A DNA stretch of 26,475 bases, taken from the NCBI GenBank assembly GCA_002842135.1, contig PHCD01000013.1, positions 1-26,475 of the forward strand. Direction: 5' to 3'. Origin of the DNA: Betaproteobacteria bacterium HGW-Betaproteobacteria-8. GTDB lineage: Bacteria; Pseudomonadota; Gammaproteobacteria; Burkholderiales; Methylophilaceae. The notes below the pieces were generated by a model, which had not been told where the DNA came from, made no database searches, and saw only the letters and a list, made by a program, of their open reading frames with translations. The translations under genes and the position numbers were made by a program. This document shows, piece after piece, positions 7,801 to 15,101 of this stretch. How positions within the stretch are numbered: the first letter of the stretch is position 1; each line of letters begins with the position of its first letter.

Positions 7801-8613
7801 CAGAAGACCAATGAGGATTCGGATGCCGTGTTCTATTTCCCGGGCTGCGGTTCCGAGCGCCTGTTCTCGACCGTCGGTCTGGCAACGCAGGCCATGCTTT
7901 ATGAAGTCGGTGCCGTTACCGTGCTGCCGCCGGGCTACCTGTGCTGCGGTTATCCGCAGACCGCCTCCGGCAATCATGACAAGGGTCAGCAGATCACGGC
8001 GGAGAATCGCGTGCAGTTCCACCGCATCGCCAATACGCTGAATTACCTGGATATCAAGACCGTTATCGTCTCCTGCGGTACCTGTATGGACCAGTTGCAG
8101 AAGTACGAATTCGAGAAGATATTCCCGGGCTGCCGCCTGCTCGACATCCACGAATACCTGATGGAAAAGGGCATGAAGATCGAAGGCGTGACCGGCGTCA
8201 AATATATGTATCACGACCCCTGTCACACGCCGATGAAGACCTACGCACCGCTCAAGGTCACCAATGCACTGATGAACACCGAAGTCGCGTTGAATGACCG
8301 CTGCTGCGGCGAATCCGGTTCCTTCGCCGTCGCGCGGCCGGATATCGCCACCCAGGTCAAGATGCGCAAGCAGGAAGAGCTGGAAAAAGGCATGGAGAAA
8401 CTCGGTCTGACGCCGGGAGCGCCGGAGCAGGAAGTGAAGATCCTGACTTCCTGCCCGTCATGTCTGCAGGGGCTGGCTCGCTATGGCGAGGATACAGGGG
8501 TGCAGGCGGATTACATCGTGGTTGAGATGGCGAAGCATATTCTGGGTGAGGATTGGATGCAGGAGTATGTGAAGAAGGCGAATAATGGTGGGATAGAGAA
8601 GGTGTTGTTGTGA
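4801..8613 (+). CDS. Fused FAD-linked dehydrogenase / iron-sulfur oxidoreductase (DUF3683 type)
   Basis: A 1270-residue flavin/iron-sulfur enzyme that combines, in one chain, parts that GlcD and GlcF-like or D-lactate dehydrogenase systems carry on separate subunits. Order: a helical N-terminal domain (about 1-140, DUF3683-like); an FAD-binding PCMH-type domain with [15 protein letters not shown] at 191-205; an FAD-oxidase C-terminal domain with [12 protein letters not shown] at 724; two 4Fe-4S motifs (C801, C804, C807, C811 and C863, C866, C869, C873); and two cysteine-rich CCG domains (C1016, C1048-C1049 and C1092; then DPCH, C1168-C1169 and a final SCPSC). It probably oxidises a 2-hydroxy acid and passes electrons through the clusters to the respiratory chain; the substrate is unknown. 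I chose the ATG at 4801 because the promoter's -10 box ends at 4773. The gene stands alone, with its own promoter and a strong terminator. Confidence 0.9.
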   Translation: MTSRLREIPYNYTSYSDREIVIRFLGEEIWDVLNELRDERKTGRSARMLFEVLGDLWVVSRNPYLQDDLLDNKKRRKALIDALHHRIKAIDERSNGNAKVLKLVIAARQAVTEFENEFRQTENLRKKALAKLGKITRKDNIQFDGLARVSHVTDATDWRVEYPFVVVNPDTEEEIAAIVKACIELGLTIIPRGGGTGYTGGAVPLTKLSAVINTEKLDTLGRVEMATLPGVGRQVATIHCGAGVVTRRVMEAATEAGLEFACDPTSADASCIGGNVAMNAGGKKAVLWGTALDNLASWRMVTPDATWLEVERLDHNLGKIHDIPLARFKISRYDIDGKTLQSEPEILEIPGPSFRKAGLGKDVTDKFLAGLPGIQKEGCDGLITSATFILHRMPKHVRTVCLEFFGHVALAVPAIVEIKDYLDAHPDTLLAGLEHLDERYLKAVGYATKASRNERPKMVLIADIASDEEDGVGEAASHIVRLANARGGEGFIAVSADARKKFWLDRARTAAIAKHTNAFKINEDVVIPLPRLGDYSDGIERINIELSIQNKLQLAVALENFLEGDLPLLKDEDGESNPEMLEAKRKQALEHILQVRTHWKNILEHLDSPVSVLGEEYADLAVDNVFRAVQEHQVRVSWKRELKRPLGIIFTGREYQKILERMDEVHKQILKGRVFVALHMHAGDGNVHTNIPVNSDDYEMMQSAHHAVARIMKLAQSLDGVISGEHGIGITKMEFLDDKTIETFAKYKQKVDPEGRFNKGKLMAGSGLHNAYTPSFGLLEQESIIMEQSAIGEIADSISDCLRCGKCKPVCTTHVPRANLLYSPRNKILGTSLLIEAFLYEEQTRRGISLKHFDEFNDVADHCTVCHRCLKPCPVDIDFGDVSIAMRNFLREQGKKQFNPGTALAMSYLNMKDPATIKMMRAFMIGFGYRAQRLAHAVFNKLGLLTAFKKRPPATLGKPEIKAQVIHFLNRPMPKSMPAKTSRALLGIEDDTMVPVIRNPQKTNEDSDAVFYFPGCGSERLFSTVGLATQAMLYEVGAVTVLPPGYLCCGYPQTASGNHDKGQQITAENRVQFHRIANTLNYLDIKTVIVSCGTCMDQLQKYEFEKIFPGCRLLDIHEYLMEKGMKIEGVTGVKYMYHDPCHTPMKTYAPLKVTNALMNTEVALNDRCCGESGSFAVARPDIATQVKMRKQEELEKGMEKLGLTPGAPEQEVKILTSCPSCLQGLARYGEDTGVQADYIVVEMAKHILGEDWMQEYVKKANNGGIEKVLL

Positions 8614-8688
8614 ATAGTAAATATTTATACATAGAACCCAAAATTTGGTATAGTTGATTCCGGCGCTTTAGTCGCGCCCACCAAAAGT

Positions 8689-8716
8689 AAAGCCGCTCAA
8701 TTGAGCGGCTTTTTTT
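8689..8716 (+). terminator. Rho-independent terminator after the FAD/Fe-S gene
   Basis: A G+C-rich stem AAGCCGCTC / GAGCGGCTT with an AATT loop is followed at once by a run of seven T. It lies 76 bases beyond the stop codon. This is the clearest terminator of the window. Confidence 0.9.
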
Positions 8717-8788
8717 ATGCCCGTTTTTTGTAATCACGCAGGAGGAAATAGTCGCTAGTGTGTACGCCCCTAAAATTATGGAGTTTAT

Positions 8789-8896
8789 GTGGAAACTATT
8801 ACCACTATTCTCGAGGTACTTACTGCTCTTATGGATTTCATGAGAGCGTTAATTGCCTTGATAAAACTCTTAAAAAAGAACAGCAAACGCAAGTAA
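8789..8896 (+). CDS. Possible 35-residue amphipathic membrane peptide
   Basis: A short frame starts with GTG and has GGAG five bases upstream (8780-8783), a good ribosome-binding site. The predicted peptide begins METITTILEVLTAL, continues with a second hydrophobic stretch (MRALIALIKLL), and ends in a basic tail (KKNSKRK). Charged residues are spaced along an otherwise hydrophobic helix. Size and pattern recall small type I toxin or stress peptides of the TisB kind, but there is no detectable sequence identity to a family I know. An inverted repeat (8900-8936) follows the stop codon. Chance occurrence in non-genic DNA is a real alternative. Confidence 0.33.
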   Translation: METITTILEVLTALMDFMRALIALIKLLKKNSKRK

Positions 8897-8899
8897 CTT

Positions 8900-8936
8900 A
8901 CCTCACCTAATCCGAATGTATTAATCGTGGTGAGGT
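8900..8936. repeat. 8-bp inverted repeat after the small frame
   Basis: ACCTCACC (8900-8907) and GGTGAGGT (8929-8936) can pair around a 21-base loop. It could end the transcript of the small frame or mark the left edge of the repeat-rich block that follows. No T-run is present. Confidence 0.4.
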
Positions 8937-9300
8937 GTGTGGCGTTTATCCTCATCAAGGCCTTCGCTCGCCTGTAACTTTTGTAATTTATTGTATATGT
9001 CGGTCTCGCCCGACTGGCGAGTTACTTTCCTTTGCTTGCCCAAAGGAAAGTAACCAAAGCAAAAGGCAGCCCCTTCCGCTTGTTCCCTCCGTTGCTCAGA
9101 ATGCTTGGCGGCTGCGCAACTCGTCCTAACAGCTAGCAAACTTCGCTAGCTGTCGCGAACTCAAACAGTGCTCGCCGAAATCTCCCAAGCATCCTTGCGC
9201 TACTCGGCGCGTCAGAGGGCGGCAACTCAAAACCACGTGAATTTTGTTCTGTCTGCGAAAGTTTGAGCTTGTAGGGTGGGCAACAAGTTGCCCACGCGTT
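8937..9300. repeat. Noncoding block of nested inverted repeats, dispersed-repeat type
   Basis: No gene is supported here; short frames on either strand are compositional. The block holds a 14-bp perfect hairpin (9021-9034 with 9041-9054, 6-base loop) and alternative small stems just before it (8999-9014 or 9005-9021). It also has an 8-bp long-range pairing (9101-9108 with 9185-9192) that encloses a perfect 9-bp hairpin (9129-9137 with 9145-9153). The right end is a near-palindrome (9276-9295). I recognise the GTTACTTTCCTTTG...CAAAGGAAAGTAAC part and the GTAGGGTGGGCAAC...GTTGCCCAC part as types that recur in many beta- and gammaproteobacterial genomes, usually mis-annotated as tiny proteins. 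Mobility and function are unknown. Confidence 0.6.
9276..9295 (-). terminator. Near-palindrome just past the lipoprotein gene
   Basis: GTGGGCAAC-AA-GTTGCCCAC lies 15 bases beyond the stop of the minus-strand lipoprotein gene, at the end of the phoBR transcript. It could act as a terminator hairpin, but no T-run follows. It also forms the right end of the repeat block, so it may be repeat-derived. Confidence 0.35.
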
Positions 9301-9310
9301 TAGCCAAAAT

Positions 9311-10060
9311 TCAGAACGGCAGGAAAACCGCTGTGGCGAGGTTCTGCACGACTCTTGTGATGAAGCGTTGGGATTTTTCTGCCAGTGAAATGGCGAAGAG
9401 GTCGGTGCGGCCGACGATTTTGCCGAACTCGCGTTCAAAGCTGAGGTTGCGTTCGGTGTCGTTGATTTCGTTGGTGAGCAGGTAGAGTTTGCCGTTGGTA
9501 TCTCTGGCGTTGGAGAGCTTCCAGGCCGCGATTTCTACATTCCTTGCGGCGTTGTAGACTTTCTGCGGGTCGATGTTATCCGGCAGGTAGAAGTCGGTTT
9601 TGCCGCCGTGGGCGGTGATTATCATGGTCTGCAGGCCGACGATGAAGGGTAGTACGCGGTCGCCTTCGTATTCTGGTTTGAAGGCGAGAAAGATGGCATC
9701 GGTGCCCTGTTTGTTCTGAATCGATTCGAATTGCCAATTGTGGTTGCCGTTGAACACCCAATCCACCATTTTTTCGACCGGGCTTGAGGTAGTTTTTCGC
9801 AATTCATTCGGGTTGCGCTTGTAGAGTTTCAGCATCAGCGTTTTCAGGCTTTCGGTGTTTTCGCGCATCTCGACATCGGCCATGCGGTCGAAATCTGATT
9901 TTCCGAGCTGGTTAAGCGTGCTGCGGTCGTTTTGTTCCGGTACGGGTTTTTCTTTGCCTTGGGGGAGGGAAGTGCAGGCGCCTAGCAAAAAGGCGCTGAA
10001 TGCAATGATGAAGTGGCGATGTAGTCTTTGCGGTCGGTTAATCGGCAACAGTATTGGCAT
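9311..10060 (-). CDS. Uncharacterised lipoprotein overlapping phoR
   Basis: Predicted envelope lipoprotein of 249 residues, with a basic N-terminus, a hydrophobic stretch and the lipobox LGAC (C29). I do not recognise a named domain. The mature part begins with a polar linker, then an alpha/beta-looking region (about 55-249) with a VGLQTMIITAHGGKTDFYL segment near 141-160. Its ATG lies 23 bases inside the phoR coding region in another frame and has no ribosome-binding site of its own, so translation is probably coupled to phoR. That places it in the phosphate-starvation operon. A later start would lose the signal peptide, so the overlapping start is preferred. Function unknown. Confidence 0.75.
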   Translation of the reverse strand: MPILLPINRPQRLHRHFIIAFSAFLLGACTSLPQGKEKPVPEQNDRSTLNQLGKSDFDRMADVEMRENTESLKTLMLKLYKRNPNELRKTTSSPVEKMVDWVFNGNHNWQFESIQNKQGTDAIFLAFKPEYEGDRVLPFIVGLQTMIITAHGGKTDFYLPDNIDPQKVYNAARNVEIAAWKLSNARDTNGKLYLLTNEINDTERNLSFEREFGKIVGRTDLFAISLAEKSQRFITRVVQNLATAVFLPF

Positions 10061-11381
10061 TTTCAGCGCTGGTCTTGTCCGGTTGTTTGATGATGACGCG
10101 ATTTTTTGGAAAGACTACGCTGAAGGTGCTGCCTTTGTCCAATACACTTTCAATCTCAAGGTGTGCCTGATGACGGGTCAGGATGTGTTTGACGATGGAA
10201 AGGCCGAGGCCGGTGCCGCCAGTCTCGCGTGAGCGGCTGCGGTCAACGCGATAGAAGCGTTCGGTCAGCCGGTCGATATGTTGCTGTTCGATGCCGAGGC
10301 CGCTGTCCTTGACGCTGAACACTGCTTCATCGCCGCGTTGGCGCCAGATCAGCTTGATCTCTCCGCCATCGGGGGAGTAGCGGATGGCATTGCTGACCAG
10401 GTTATCAAAGGCGCTGTGCAGTTCTTCGGGAGCGCCCAGAATTGAAAGATTCGGGTCTGCCTCCAGCGTTACCTGGTGTTTGCCATGGCTCAGGCCTTGC
10501 GCTTCACGCATCAGCATGCTGAGTTGGGCATTCATGTCGATTTCCGTGTCCTGAGTCCGCGTCGCACCGCTTTCGAGTTGCGAGAGTGTGAGCAAATCCT
10601 CAATCAGGCGGCGCATGCGGCCGGTCTGCTCGTGCATCATGGTGAAATAGCCGCGCGTGCTTTCCGGCACGGCGCCTTCCATATCCATCAGTGTTTCCAG
10701 AAAGCCGCTGACTACGGTTAGTGGCGTGCGCAATTCGTGCGAGACGTTGGCGATGAAGTCCTGGCGCATTACATCAAGCTTTTCCATTTGCGTGATGTCG
10801 CGGCAGAGCAACATTTTCTGTTTGCCGCCATACGGCACCAATTGTATTTCCAGGGTAAGGGCCGCGTTGTGCGGGGATTTCAGCTTGATCGGTTCCGAGT
10901 AGTCCTGCTCCTGCAGGTATTTCAGGAAATCCGTATGGCGAACCAGGTAGGTGATCGGTTGGCCGGTGTCTTTATCCAACACAAGACCCAGCTGGTTTTC
11001 GGCAGTCGGGTTGCACCATTCGATCTTGTCTTCAGCATTCAGCAGGACGACGCCATCCGGTAGTGCGCTTGCCGCATGGCGGAACCTGTCGAGCTCCGAG
11101 CTGATCTGCGCCCTGCTGCGGTTATAGCGGCGTTGCTGGTGGTAGATGTCGGCAAAGATATCTTCCCAGACGCCGGTGCCGTTGGGGATGCTGGAAAGGC
11201 TGGGCTTCTGGTACCAGCGATGCAGTTTGTGCACCCAGTAAAGATGTTTTGCCAGATACAGGCAGATCGCGGTGCTGAATACTATCAGCGCTGTGACGGC
11301 ACCATGGGTCGCCCAGAGAATCAGGCAGGCAATAATCAGGAAGAGGGCGAGCCAGAAAGCGCTCCAGCGAATATCTTGCAC
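10038..11381 (-). CDS. phoR: Phosphate-regulon sensor histidine kinase PhoR
   Basis: Inner-membrane sensor kinase of 447 residues that phosphorylates PhoB when phosphate is scarce. Two hydrophobic segments lie near the N-terminus (about 7-24 and 27-46) with almost no periplasmic loop, as in E. coli PhoR, which senses through the Pst transporter and PhoU. A PAS-like domain (about 100-195) follows. The HisKA box is SHELRTPLT with the phospho-acceptor H215. The ATPase domain has the N box at 331, DSGLGI (359-364) and GGTGLGL (388-394). It starts 38 bases after phoB ends and overlaps the lipoprotein gene by 23 bases. No pst or phoU genes are in the window. Confidence 0.92.
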   Translation of the reverse strand: MQDIRWSAFWLALFLIIACLILWATHGAVTALIVFSTAICLYLAKHLYWVHKLHRWYQKPSLSSIPNGTGVWEDIFADIYHQQRRYNRSRAQISSELDRFRHAASALPDGVVLLNAEDKIEWCNPTAENQLGLVLDKDTGQPITYLVRHTDFLKYLQEQDYSEPIKLKSPHNAALTLEIQLVPYGGKQKMLLCRDITQMEKLDVMRQDFIANVSHELRTPLTVVSGFLETLMDMEGAVPESTRGYFTMMHEQTGRMRRLIEDLLTLSQLESGATRTQDTEIDMNAQLSMLMREAQGLSHGKHQVTLEADPNLSILGAPEELHSAFDNLVSNAIRYSPDGGEIKLIWRQRGDEAVFSVKDSGLGIEQQHIDRLTERFYRVDRSRSRETGGTGLGLSIVKHILTRHQAHLEIESVLDKGSTFSVVFPKNRVIIKQPDKTSAENANTVAD

Positions 11382-11419
11382 ACGTAAGCTTTATTGAATG
11401 AAACGCTGCATATTATGAG

Positions 11420-12106
11420 CTAGTGTGCCGAGAAACGGTAGCCAACTCCACGTACAGTTTGAATCATGTGCTCATGGCCGGATTCGGTCAGCGCACGGCG
11501 CAGGCGGCGGATATGGACATCGACGGTGCGGTCTTCCACAAACACACGGTCGCCCCAGACACGATCCAGTACCTGGCTGCGAGAATGCACACGTTCAGGA
11601 TTGGACATGAGGTAGTGCAGCAGGCGGAATTCTGTCGGCCCCAGATCCAGCGATGCACCATTGCCGGTCACCCGGTGTGTTGTCGGGTCCAGGCGTAGGC
11701 CGCCAGCCTCGATGGGGTCATCGGTCATTTGCGGCGCGCGGCGGCGCAGCACGGCCTTGATCCTGGCATTCAATTCGCGTGGGCTGAACGGCTTGGTGAC
11801 GTAATCATCGGCGCCGACTTCCAGGCCGCGCACCTTGTCGGCCTCTTCGCCGCGGGCAGTGAGCATGATGATGGGGATCGACTTGCTCAACTCATCGGCC
11901 TTGAGCTTGCGCGAGAACTCGATGCCGCTCATGCCTGGCAGCATCCAGTCCATAATGATCAGGTCTGGCAGCGTTTCCCGCATCAGCATCTGTGCCTGTT
12001 CCACACTTAAAGCGCGCATGGCGTTATGCCCGGCCTGTGTCAGGTTGAGAGCGAGCAATTCCTGAATGGCGGGTTCGTCTTCCACGACAAGGATATTGGC
12101 TGGCAT
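11420..12106 (-). CDS. phoB: Phosphate-regulon response regulator PhoB
   Basis: OmpR-type response regulator of 228 residues that binds Pho boxes when phosphorylated. The receiver domain (about 4-120) shows the acidic pair ED near residue 10, the phospho-acceptor D53 (in IIMDWMLPG), T83 and K105. The C-terminal winged-helix domain (about 130-228) ends with the typical RTVDVHIRRLRRAL and TVRGVGYRF. I chose the ATG at 12104-12106 because AAAGGA lies 8 bases upstream and homologues begin with this short N-terminus. The frame continues 13 codons further upstream, but that would start inside the promoter. The gene leads the phoB-phoR-lipoprotein operon and has three PhoB repeats in its promoter, so it should be autoregulated. 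Confidence 0.93.
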   Translation of the reverse strand: MPANILVVEDEPAIQELLALNLTQAGHNAMRALSVEQAQMLMRETLPDLIIMDWMLPGMSGIEFSRKLKADELSKSIPIIMLTARGEEADKVRGLEVGADDYVTKPFSPRELNARIKAVLRRRAPQMTDDPIEAGGLRLDPTTHRVTGNGASLDLGPTEFRLLHYLMSNPERVHSRSQVLDRVWGDRVFVEDRTVDVHIRRLRRALTESGHEHMIQTVRGVGYRFSAH

Positions 12107-12143
12107 CGTACTTTCCTTTGCATTAACTTTTGGTAGTGGTGCC

Positions 12144-12177
12144 ACTATATGACGTCAATGTGACACATTTATGACAA
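12144..12177 (-). promoter_or_regulatory. phoB promoter with triple PhoB repeat (Pho box)
   Basis: On the minus strand the box reads TTGTCATAAATGTGTCACA (12177 to 12159). This matches the classical Pho box at all but two or so positions. GTCA recurs at exactly 11-base steps three times (12175, 12164 and 12153 as first bases). A -10 hexamer TATAGT (12149-12144, 5/6 to consensus) starts about ten bases after the box, as in PhoB-activated promoters that lack a -35 element. The expected start is near 12137. Confidence 0.82.
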
Positions 12178-12235
12178 TGTATAAACCTGCGGCAGCAGTT
12201 TGCCATTTTTCCGTTTTTATATGACTATTCAACTC

Positions 12236-12256
12236 GCAGTCTAAAATCTGGACTGC
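12236..12256. promoter_or_regulatory. Inverted repeat upstream of the transporter gene
   Basis: GCAGTC and GACTGC are 9 bases apart in the 207-base region shared with phoB, about 60 bases before the transporter ATG. It could be an operator for an unidentified regulator or a leader hairpin. Nothing else supports it. Confidence 0.3.
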
Positions 12257-12313
12257 ATAAAGATATACAAAGCGATGCAAAAATAATAATTGGCAAGACA
12301 CTTGGAGAGATAA

Positions 12314-13936
12314 ATGGCGAATTTTTTTTCTAAAGAGAGAATTATTGCAGCACCGGGGTTTAATCGTTGGCTGGTACCACCGGCAGCATTGGCCATTCAT
12401 CTTTCCATCGGCATGGCCTATGGCTTCAGTGTGTTCTGGCTGCCTTTGTCAAAAGCCATCGGTATCGATGCGCCACTGGCCTGTGGCGAGGATGTCGGCT
12501 TCTTTGCCCGGCTTTTCGTAACGGACTGCGACTGGAAAGTCAGCGATCTGGGCTGGATGTTCACCTTGTTTTTTGTGTTGCTGGGGACTTCGGCAGCAGT
12601 CTTTGGCCACTGGCTGGAACATGCCGGGCCGCGCAAAGCCGGTGCAGTCGCTGCGGTCTGCTGGGGCGGCGGTTTACTGCTGAGTGCGCTGGGCGTCTAT
12701 ACGCATCAGCTCTGGCTTATGCTGATCGGTTCCGGCGTTATCGGCGGTATAGGCCTTGGCCTTGGATATATCTCTCCGGTCTCTACTTTGATCAAATGGT
12801 TTCCAGACCGTCGCGGCATGGCTACCGGCATGGCTATCATGGGCTTTGGCGGTGGCGCCATGATTGGTGCGCCGCTGGCTAATACTCTAATGAATTATTT
12901 TGCTACACCGACTTCCATCGGTGTCTGGCAAACCTTCGCCACCATGGGTGTGCTCTATTTTATTGCCATGATGATAGGCGCACTGGGCTATCGCGTTCCG
13001 CCTTCCGGCTGGAAGCCAGAGGGCTGGACACCACCTGCCAGTAACGGCAATGCCATGATTACCAACCGTCACGTGCATGTGAACGAGGCGCACAAGACAC
13101 CGCAGTTCTGGCTGTTGTGGGCTGTACTTTGTCTTAACGTGAGTGCCGGTATCGGCGTGATAGGCATGGCCTCTCCCATGCTACAGGAGGTCTTCGGTGG
13201 CACATTGATCGGTATAGAGGGCAAGCTGAGTGAGTTGGCCAGCGAGCAGTTGGTGCAGGTGGCTGCGATTGGTGCAGGCTTCGCCGGACTGCTGTCGTTC
13301 TTCAATATTCTCGGCCGCATAGGCTGGGCATCTTCTTCCGATTATCTTGGCCGCAAGCAGACTTACATCATCTTCTTTGCACTTGGCTTTGTACTCTATG
13401 TCTTATCGCCATGGGCTGGCGGTATCGGCAGCGTTGCCCTGTTTGCCGGTATCTTCTGCATCATCCTGTCCATGTATGGCGGCGGTTTTGCCACCATTCC
13501 GGCCTATCTGGCGGATATTTTCGGAACCCAGCATGTAGGCGCCATCCATGGCCGTCTGCTGACCGCCTGGGCGACGGCCGGCGTGCTCGGCCCGGTCATT
13601 GTCAATTACATGCGCGATTACCAGCTTGATCGTGGCGTACCGGCTAACGAGGCCTATAACATCATCATGTACATGCTGGCAGCACTGCTGTTGCTCGGCC
13701 TGGCCTGTAACCTGCTGGTGCGCCCTGTGGCAGAAAAGCATTACATGACGGATGCCGAACTCGAAGCCGAGCGCAAGATTTCGCATGACAAATCTGTTTC
13801 TGCTGAGGCGGCCAACACGAATGCGAGCGGCCAGAGCCATCCGATTCTGGCAACGATTGCCTGGATTGCCGTGGGCATCCCCATCAGCTACGGTGTCTGG
13901 AGCACGCTGGAAAAAGCCTGGATTCTGTTCCACTAA
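12314..13936 (+). CDS. MFS transporter of the oxalate/formate antiporter (OFA) type
   Basis: Inner-membrane carrier of 540 residues, likely for a small carboxylate such as oxalate, formate or pyruvate. At least twelve hydrophobic segments are visible. The family signature region KWFPDRRGMATGMAIMGFGG near residues 158-177 matches the motif between TM4 and TM5 of OFA proteins. The first outer loop is long and has two cysteines (C57, C72) that could be bridged. The C-terminus carries an extra hydrophobic segment after a polar linker (about 490-540), longer than the roughly 400-residue minimal OFA protein. AGAGA, preceded by GG, lies 5-9 bases before the ATG. It is divergent from phoB; the DNA glycosylase gene follows 39 bases later. 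The substrate is not determined. Confidence 0.82.
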   Translation: MANFFSKERIIAAPGFNRWLVPPAALAIHLSIGMAYGFSVFWLPLSKAIGIDAPLACGEDVGFFARLFVTDCDWKVSDLGWMFTLFFVLLGTSAAVFGHWLEHAGPRKAGAVAAVCWGGGLLLSALGVYTHQLWLMLIGSGVIGGIGLGLGYISPVSTLIKWFPDRRGMATGMAIMGFGGGAMIGAPLANTLMNYFATPTSIGVWQTFATMGVLYFIAMMIGALGYRVPPSGWKPEGWTPPASNGNAMITNRHVHVNEAHKTPQFWLLWAVLCLNVSAGIGVIGMASPMLQEVFGGTLIGIEGKLSELASEQLVQVAAIGAGFAGLLSFFNILGRIGWASSSDYLGRKQTYIIFFALGFVLYVLSPWAGGIGSVALFAGIFCIILSMYGGGFATIPAYLADIFGTQHVGAIHGRLLTAWATAGVLGPVIVNYMRDYQLDRGVPANEAYNIIMYMLAALLLLGLACNLLVRPVAEKHYMTDAELEAERKISHDKSVSAEAANTNASGQSHPILATIAWIAVGIPISYGVWSTLEKAWILFH

Positions 13937-13975
13937 GCCGGTTTTTGCACGCGCCCGGAAACCTTCCTGAACTTT

Positions 13976-14542
13976 ATGAACCGCTGTGCCTGGCCCAGGA
14001 CCCCGCTGGATATCGAGTATCACGATCTCGAGTGGGGCGTGCCCGTGCATGACGAACACAAGCTGTTTGAATTCCTGATTCTGGAGGGGGCGCAGGCTGG
14101 CTTGAGCTGGCAGACCATTTTGCAGAAGCGGCCGCGCTATCGTGAAGTGTTCGACGGCTTCGACCCGGTCAAAGTTGCGCTCTATGATGATGTCAAAGTG
14201 GCGGCGCTGCTTGCCGATGCAGGTATTGTCCGTAACAGGTTGAAAATAGCCGCTGCCATCAGTAATGCGCGCCAGTTTTTGCAGGTGCAGTCCGAGTTCG
14301 GCGGCTTTGATGCCTACCTATGGCGATTTGTCGAAGGCCAGCCCATCACCAATCGCTGGCATACGCACGCCGAAGTTCCGGCAAGAACCCCACATTCCGA
14401 TGCGCTTTCCAAAGACCTGAGCAAACGTGGCTTCAAGTTTGTCGGTTCCACCATCTGTTACGCCATGATGCAGGCCATCGGTATGGTCAACGACCATACT
14501 GTGGGTTGTTACCGGCATGCGGAAATTGCCGCCCTGAATTAG
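13976..14542 (+). CDS. tag: DNA-3-methyladenine glycosylase I (Tag)
   Basis: Base-excision repair enzyme that removes 3-methyladenine from alkylated DNA. At 188 residues it matches the E. coli enzyme in length. It starts MNRCAWP and has YHDLEWGVP near 15-23 and the helix-hairpin region LEGAQAGLSWQTIL, with the substrate-binding glutamate E37. The zinc site is assembled from C4, H16, H174 and C178 (in NDHTVGCYRH). The gene lies 39 bases after the transporter, without an obvious ribosome-binding site. Its place between a transporter and ribH suggests no functional link. Confidence 0.93.
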   Translation: MNRCAWPRTPLDIEYHDLEWGVPVHDEHKLFEFLILEGAQAGLSWQTILQKRPRYREVFDGFDPVKVALYDDVKVAALLADAGIVRNRLKIAAAISNARQFLQVQSEFGGFDAYLWRFVEGQPITNRWHTHAEVPARTPHSDALSKDLSKRGFKFVGSTICYAMMQAIGMVNDHTVGCYRHAEIAALN

Positions 14543-14586
14543 GTGCCGCACTGCCAATTAACGCAGCAATAAGCGATTGATTATTC

Positions 14587-14592
14587 TATAAT
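14587..14592 (+). promoter_or_regulatory. Possible -10 box for ribH-nusB
   Basis: A perfect TATAAT sits in the 109-base gap before ribH, about 60 bases upstream of its start. No convincing -35 is found at 16-18 bases. The gap is too short for an FMN riboswitch, and none of its conserved parts are seen. Confidence 0.3.
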
Positions 14593-14651
14593 CTTGTTTT
14601 TCCAATTAGCGGCTGTCGATTTTGCGGCGCGCGTCATAGTTTGAGGTTCAT

Positions 14652-15101
14652 GTGAGAGAAATAGAAATTAATACAGATGGCAGGGGCATGCGTATCGGCA
14701 TCGTTCTGTCACGATTCAACAGTGAAATTGGCGATGGTTTGCTATCTGCCTGTAAAGCCGAGCTAGCCAAGCTGGGTGTGGCAGAAGAAGATGTTACGGT
14801 TGCCACCGTGCCTGGTGCGCTGGAAACACCACTGGTACTGCATCACATGGCAGACAGCAACCAGTACGACGCCTTGATTGCATTGGGCGCCATTATTCGA
14901 GGCGAAACCTATCACTTTGAAGTGGTCGCCAATGAGTCGGCACGCGGTATTTCCGAAGTGCAGCTGAATACCGGTATACCGGTAGCCAATGCCGTCTTGA
15001 CGACCGAAGACGATGACCAGGCGCTGGCACGCATGTCCGTCAAGGGTGCAGAAGCTGCTGCGGTTGCGATTGAAATGGCTAACCTGCTGAGAAAACTATG
15101 A
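14652..15101 (+). CDS. ribH: 6,7-dimethyl-8-ribityllumazine synthase (RibH)
   Basis: Penultimate enzyme of riboflavin synthesis; joins the ribitylamino-uracil intermediate with dihydroxybutanone phosphate. At 149 residues it has the normal length. Substrate-binding and catalytic motifs present are SRFNSEI (F22), [10 protein letters not shown] (about 52-61) and [14 protein letters not shown] with the catalytic H88. The start is GTG, with GAGG five bases upstream; an ATG two bases earlier is out of frame and meets a stop at once. The gene overlaps nusB by four bases (ATGA), so the two are translationally coupled, a very common arrangement in proteobacteria. Confidence 0.95.
   Translation: MREIEINTDGRGMRIGIVLSRFNSEIGDGLLSACKAELAKLGVAEEDVTVATVPGALETPLVLHHMADSNQYDALIALGAIIRGETYHFEVVANESARGISEVQLNTGIPVANAVLTTEDDDQALARMSVKGAEAAAVAIEMANLLRKL

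Noticed and set aside
7123..8226. 367-codon minus-strand open frame inside the FAD/Fe-S gene
   Set aside because: It is antisense to the cysteine-rich Fe-S part, whose motifs are all intact. The His/Gln/Arg-rich translation is a codon-phase artefact. Similar antisense frames at 5689-6345 and 16788-17855 were dismissed for the same reason.
8655..8685. tRNA 3'-end-like sequence (GATTCC, a 5-bp stem with 7-base loop at 8662-8678, then CCCACCA)
   Set aside because: The stem and loop have T-arm geometry, but the loop does not match TTCRANY, and no acceptor, D or anticodon arm is found upstream, which is the coding end of the FAD/Fe-S gene. A decayed attachment site cannot be shown.
8921..9438. 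Short open frames on both strands in the repeat block
   Set aside because: They have no ribosome-binding sites, run through hairpin stems, and resemble the spurious small proteins usually called on this type of repeat.
12107..12145. N-terminal extension of PhoB by 13 codons
   Set aside because: It would start inside the -10 and Pho box region and bypass the good AAAGGA ribosome-binding site of the downstream ATG.
14543..14651. FMN riboswitch before ribH
   Set aside because: The gap is only 109 bases and shows none of the conserved helices or junction motifs.
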